Below are positions 59,699-64,000 of a DNA stretch of 64,000 bases, one piece after another. The stretch lies in NCBI GenBank assembly GCA_016859345.1, contig CM029111.1, positions 14,768,214 to 14,832,213 on the forward strand. The letters are read 5' to 3'. A program made the position numbers and the translations under genes. The notes below the pieces were generated by a model. It was not told the origin of the DNA, made no database searches, and saw nothing but the letters and a program-made list of their open reading frames with translations. This DNA comes from Istiophorus platypterus. Taxonomy: Eukaryota > Chordata > Actinopteri > Istiophoriformes > Istiophoridae. Within the stretch, counting starts at the first letter, position 1; each line of letters begins with the position of its first letter.

Positions 59699-62600
59699 AT
59701 GGCAAAGAAAAACAGCCAAAAAGGTGTGTATTTGGTTTTTTTTTTACTTTTTAAAAATGAATTGAGCAAAATAAAAATCAATATTTCAATTTTTTGTATG
59801 TGTTATTTGTACAAAGGTACATTCAGAAATTGTCATCGGTGTTTTAACGTATTCAGCATTTGGTTGAAAAGCTCCAACTTACAATTTATTTAGCAAGAAA
59901 ATGTGTGCATAGTTGCCCTCACATGACCTCTAAAGGAGTTGTTCCAAAAGTATGACTGTGGTGTAACAGACAGCAAAACGTTTTACCCCGAATTTGAATA
60001 GTTGCAAAAGGGAAATGCTGTGGAAATTTACATTGACATTAACCTACTTTCATGTACAGGAAAAACAACTTTTACAAGGGTCCAACAGGTTTTCTTTTTC
60101 TGTCTAGTCTATATATGGCCATAGATTAACTTTGGACTTTACCCCCACTTCTTCATACTCAGCTGTTTCTTGAGTGGCCCAGTTTTTATTCTGCCTCTGA
60201 TAGAAGTAACCCTGAGGTGGTTCCTCTTGCAAGAATTTCTCTTTGGGTGCCTTTCAGTGGTTATTAGTCATTTAAATCAGACGCAGTCTCCAGACCATTC
60301 AGGCCCAGATGTGATGAGCTTTTGTCGCTTTTTTAAAATTCACAAGTTCTTGCTGCCTTTGCCCCGCAAGCATAGATCTGCAAGTACAACATGATTAGGA
60401 TCCACAAACAAAGCCTTTTTGCAGGAATTCTTTGCAAAGATGCTTGGTTGTTGTGTTTTGCAAACGATGATCTGCAGGGGTTTGCAAATGTGATTCAAGG
60501 CCTGGACAGAATATGGAGATTAGTATTTGTTAAAAATTTTTTATTTCTCCAGATACGTCTGGGGTGGTGTTTGACACTCGCTCAAAAATGGTCATGTCCC
60601 AGGGAGGAACAGCCGAGAGGATGAAGGAGAAGGTAAAGAAAGATCCACACAATGGACATTACTGTGAGCTTGTGGGGATTCATTCACTCAGTCACTCATT
60701 CATTTATTTATTTGTGAAGGGTTACATTTTAAAACAATAAAACAACAAAACACTTCACCAAAACACTAAAGTCTTCATTTCAGAAGAAGCCAATTGTCAC
60801 CCTGTGTCGGTGCAACTCTTTTACATCCAGTTGTGTGTTAGTTGTGGCCTCTGCTCTACAGTTTCCCAGTGAGCTGGTTCTTGGCAACAGTAAACACGAG
60901 AGGGGAAGCTGTCAAGAGTGTGAGCAGCAGTTACAGTAGTGCTAAAGGAAGAATCCAAGGTTTAGAGCTAGTGTCGTTCTCGGGTTACTCACATTTTTAA
61001 ATGGTAATTAATTGATCAGTGTCTCTAACTGTTATTGACATGTCCATTAGCTCGGCACCCTAGATAACTTGAAACCCCTCTGAAAAAAATGGCTTTGCTT
61101 GAGGTATACCCTTATATAGTCTCATGACAGGGACCCTCGTTCTCTTTAAAGCTGTTAATCTATAATGGAACAACAAATGGGCAAATGGGACACCGCAGTT
61201 TTACTATGTTGTCATAATGTTTTCACGGCAGGTTATTTGTTTTGTTGTTGTTATGTTTTTGTGGGTTTCTCATGCTTGTAGATTGAAAGTTAGGGGCAAA
61301 TAAGTTGTGTCAAAACTGCTAATACATTTCTTGATAGTCAAAAAAAGGATGTAGGCTATCTTTAGCAGTTAAAGAAGTGCTAACATATGACACCTCTGCT
61401 GTTGAAACCTCAATTTTAAATACATTTCCACTTGAGCTGCGAGTATCAAGTTTTTTTTAATTTGTTTGTAAAAAATACAAGAGACTCTTAAAATACTTTT
61501 CATTTTCAAATTCCTGTGCTGTGACCTTAAGTGTAAATTTACAGTCAGTGTTGAATAACCTTGGGAATTATTTAATACCATATTAAAACCGGCTCCTCTC
61601 ACCCTTCGTTTTATATATTTTATCTTACAGATCAGTGCTGTCAGGGCAGTTGTCCCCAACAAAAGCAACAACGAGATTGTGCTGGTCTTGCAGCATTTTG
61701 AGAACTCTGTGGACAAGGCTGTTCAAGCTTTCTTAGAAGGTATGTCAACGTCAGTGTTTGACCTCATTGCAGGGAAATACTTTGCCCTTAAAGCTTATGC
61801 TAATATTATGTAATGCCTGTTTCCGCAATGGTGCGGATAGAATTTCATACATTTCCAGCACTTGCCAACTTGTTAGTTTACGGGATTTAAGTCAGACCTG
61901 TTGTCCTGACACGCTGCCCGCTATGCTTGCATTCCATCTGGGGACCAACTTTTTTTTTTTTTTTTTTTTTGTCATGCATCCATGCCTTGCATTCAGGAGC
62001 CAAGCGTCACATGCATGCTTTTAGTTTTGCGGTTTTAATTATAGAACAAGAAAGCCGTCCCCATGTGTCAGACTGCTTTGTTCCTCATTTAGGTGTAAGC
62101 AGCACCTTGGGGCATTCAGATATTGAGAAGGGCAATGCAAGATTTTAAATCTGTCAGTCAACACTGTTTGTTTTACGCCTCAGGCAGTGCAGTTGAGATC
62201 CTGAAGGAGTGGAATGTCACCGGCAAGAAGAAGGTGGGAACCAGGAAATCTGATTCTTTTTTTAATGTAGCACTGTTTAGTCAACATATCTATAGACACC
62301 CAAACTAATTGCTGTACTTATTAAAACTTTATTAAAACTAGTGAATATGATTTTGGTATGCATAATCTGGATCTGAGCCCAACCAACACAAGTCACTGCA
62401 CTGATTAGGAAACTGATAATGAACAAAGAGAATTTGAACTAAGGAGTCTGACACTGATATTTCCTTTTCCAGCCCAAGAAGAAAAAGAAGCCCAAGCCTC
62501 AGGCGGAGGCGGAGGCGGAGGTGGAGCCCGCTCCACCTGAGGCTACGTCGCCTGAGGAGGGCAAGGATGAGATGAATGGCTTCCATGCCAACGGATCCGC

Positions 62601-63755
62601 GATAGATGCGGAGTCACTTGATTCACTCAGTGAACAGTTGGACTCTGCCTCCCTGGATGCAGCCGAACTGGACTCTGAACCCGCTACATCCGAAACCACC
62701 GGTAATGATGGCTCCTTCAGACAAAATGTGACGAGTGATAAAGGAAAAAGAGGTGGGCGAGACCTGAGGGGTTTTGGACAGGACTGTTTTTTTGTTTGTT
62801 TTTAAGATACTGTGCTAGGGATTACCCGCTTCACTGAGTGTAGATGTTCTTATCATTTAAAGCGAAAAAAAACACTTCCTAGACTAGTCTGGATATTTAG
62901 CTTTAATGTGTAAAGCTTACTGAGCACAAATTCACAAATTGTTTTTAAATTCTATAAAATTACGACTCCTGCAAGAACCCCTTGTATAAACATTAGAGTA
63001 CTTAAGAGTTCTTAAGTTTCAGGTTACGAGTGTGTTAAGGGAATGTTTTGCCTTCTCATACTTTCTTTTTTTGGATTTAAATGCTTAAGAGGCCTTGATA
63101 CTTATAAATAAATTTTAAGAAACGTCAGAAATGCTTTGCAAATGTGATGTTATGATATAATTCTTAAGGAGTTAAAATAGTTAAACAGGCAGTTTTGGGG
63201 AAATTTTATTTTATTTCTTGTAAAGCAATCTGTCTTCCCAAAGGTGCAGAAGCAGAAAGTCAGTGTAGCGCTCCAAGTCTCGCCTCTCAGCAAGGAGGGA
63301 GGAATCACCAGGGTCCCAGGGGCAACAAGAGCCGACGCAGGCCAGGCTCAAACTCACATCTCCCTGCTTCCTCATTTGCACCTGCCACTGATGAGCAAGT
63401 TTCACCAGCAGTCAAGAAGATGGGTCAGAAATCTTTTAACTCTAATTTTCCAAAATCACCTTCCCCCTGAATTTAGTTTTCAGTAAGAGCGCAGTAACTG
63501 ATAAATCACTGAGTTGTTACTGGGGCACAGATAAAACCCTAACCAGGGATAAAACGTTTTATAGGAATTTTTTTTTCCATGAATATGTCTGTAAGTGTTT
63601 TTTAATGTCTACCCTTCAGCTTCCAACATTGACCGCTCTGTGAAGGACCTGCAGAGATGCACCGCTTCATTGACTCGCTACAGGATGGTGGTCAAGGAGG
63701 AGATGGACTCCTCAATCAAGAGGATGAAGCAGACGTTTGCTGAGCTCCAGAGCTG
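59699..63755 (+). CDS. spats2: Spermatogenesis-associated serine-rich protein 2, N-terminal part
   Basis: Cytoplasmic protein of the SPATS2/SPATS2L family; the molecular role is poorly known and RNA binding has been proposed. Seven coding exons are visible: 59699-59723, 60553-60632, 61631-61739, 62184-62233, 62473-62701, 63244-63423 and 63620-63755. They encode 269 codons plus two bases; the rest lies beyond the right edge. The start MAKKNSQK resembles the family's N-terminus. Residues around 35-75 (KISAVRAVVPNKSNNEIVLV, then LQHFENSVDKAVQAFLEG) form the conserved UBA-like region. Then come a lysine block (KKKPKKKKKPKP), an acidic segment, and MNGFHANGSAIDAESLDSLS, which favours SPATS2 over SPATS2L. 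The last exon begins the coiled-coil region: SVKDLQRCTASLTRYRMVVK, then EEMDSSIKRMKQTFAELQS. All splice phases agree. In human SPATS2 is also on 12q13, like the neighbouring genes here. Confidence 0.93.
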
Positions 63756-64000
63756 GTAAATAAGAATTTCTTTTCAAGCTCTGCCTCTGTTTATGGCTGC
63801 AACTGAACCAAACAAGTGACCAAAGAATACAAAAAATGAATAAATACAGTAACAAGAAATAGTGTCAATGTACATATTACTTATACTTCCGAGCTACTAC
63901 AGTAGAAGGGACAGGTTCTGTCTACTTAACCTTATTCTATTTTTAGTCTCCAAACTTAATCGATACTACTTGCAGGGAGATTTTTTAAAAAAATCCAAGC

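Overview
This is a piece of a ray-finned fish genome, most likely a percomorph teleost. Genes are split into many short exons with ordinary GT-AG introns. Intergenic DNA is AT-rich and full of microsatellites. The interspersed repeats (short inverted-repeat elements, an L2-like LINE, Tc1 and hAT relics) belong to kinds that I recognise as abundant in teleosts. I identified genes by reading splice sites and protein motifs against remembered vertebrate families; no database search was run.

Layout on the + strand: (1) 39-4155, the last seven coding exons of slc13a3, a Na+/dicarboxylate cotransporter, running rightwards. (2) 10112-11614, ocstamp, a DC-STAMP-domain membrane protein, +. (3) 15428-17887, a thyrotropin-releasing-hormone receptor in two coding exons, +, with a candidate TATA box and 5' exon at about 14.5-14.7 kb. 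(4) About 18.6-32.5 kb, a 14 kb gene-poor stretch made largely of repeats. (5) 34604-38280, tmem198b, +, with a separate 5' non-coding exon that begins a spliced upstream ORF. (6) 40985-43440, a dead L2-type LINE, -. (7) 44486-47759, mmp19, -, nine coding exons that join without a frame error. (8) 51083-55156, pym1, -, three exons. (9) 59699 to past the right edge, spats2, +, arranged head to head with pym1.

The genes do not form a pathway; what links them is ancestry. slc13a3 and ocstamp sit together in human 20q13. tmem198b, mmp19, pym1 and spats2 have their human counterparts in 12q13, where TMEM198B is a pseudogene. The repeat-rich gap between trhr and tmem198b is therefore where two ancestral neighbourhoods meet. 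The TRH receptor beside ocstamp mirrors the TRHR and DCSTAMP genes of human 8q, which suggests an old whole-genome-duplication copy.

I found no undescribed biological system. The observations most worth checking are the identity of the TRH-receptor copy, the synteny junction, the spliced uORF of tmem198b, and the unresolved first exon of ocstamp beside an inverted-repeat element.
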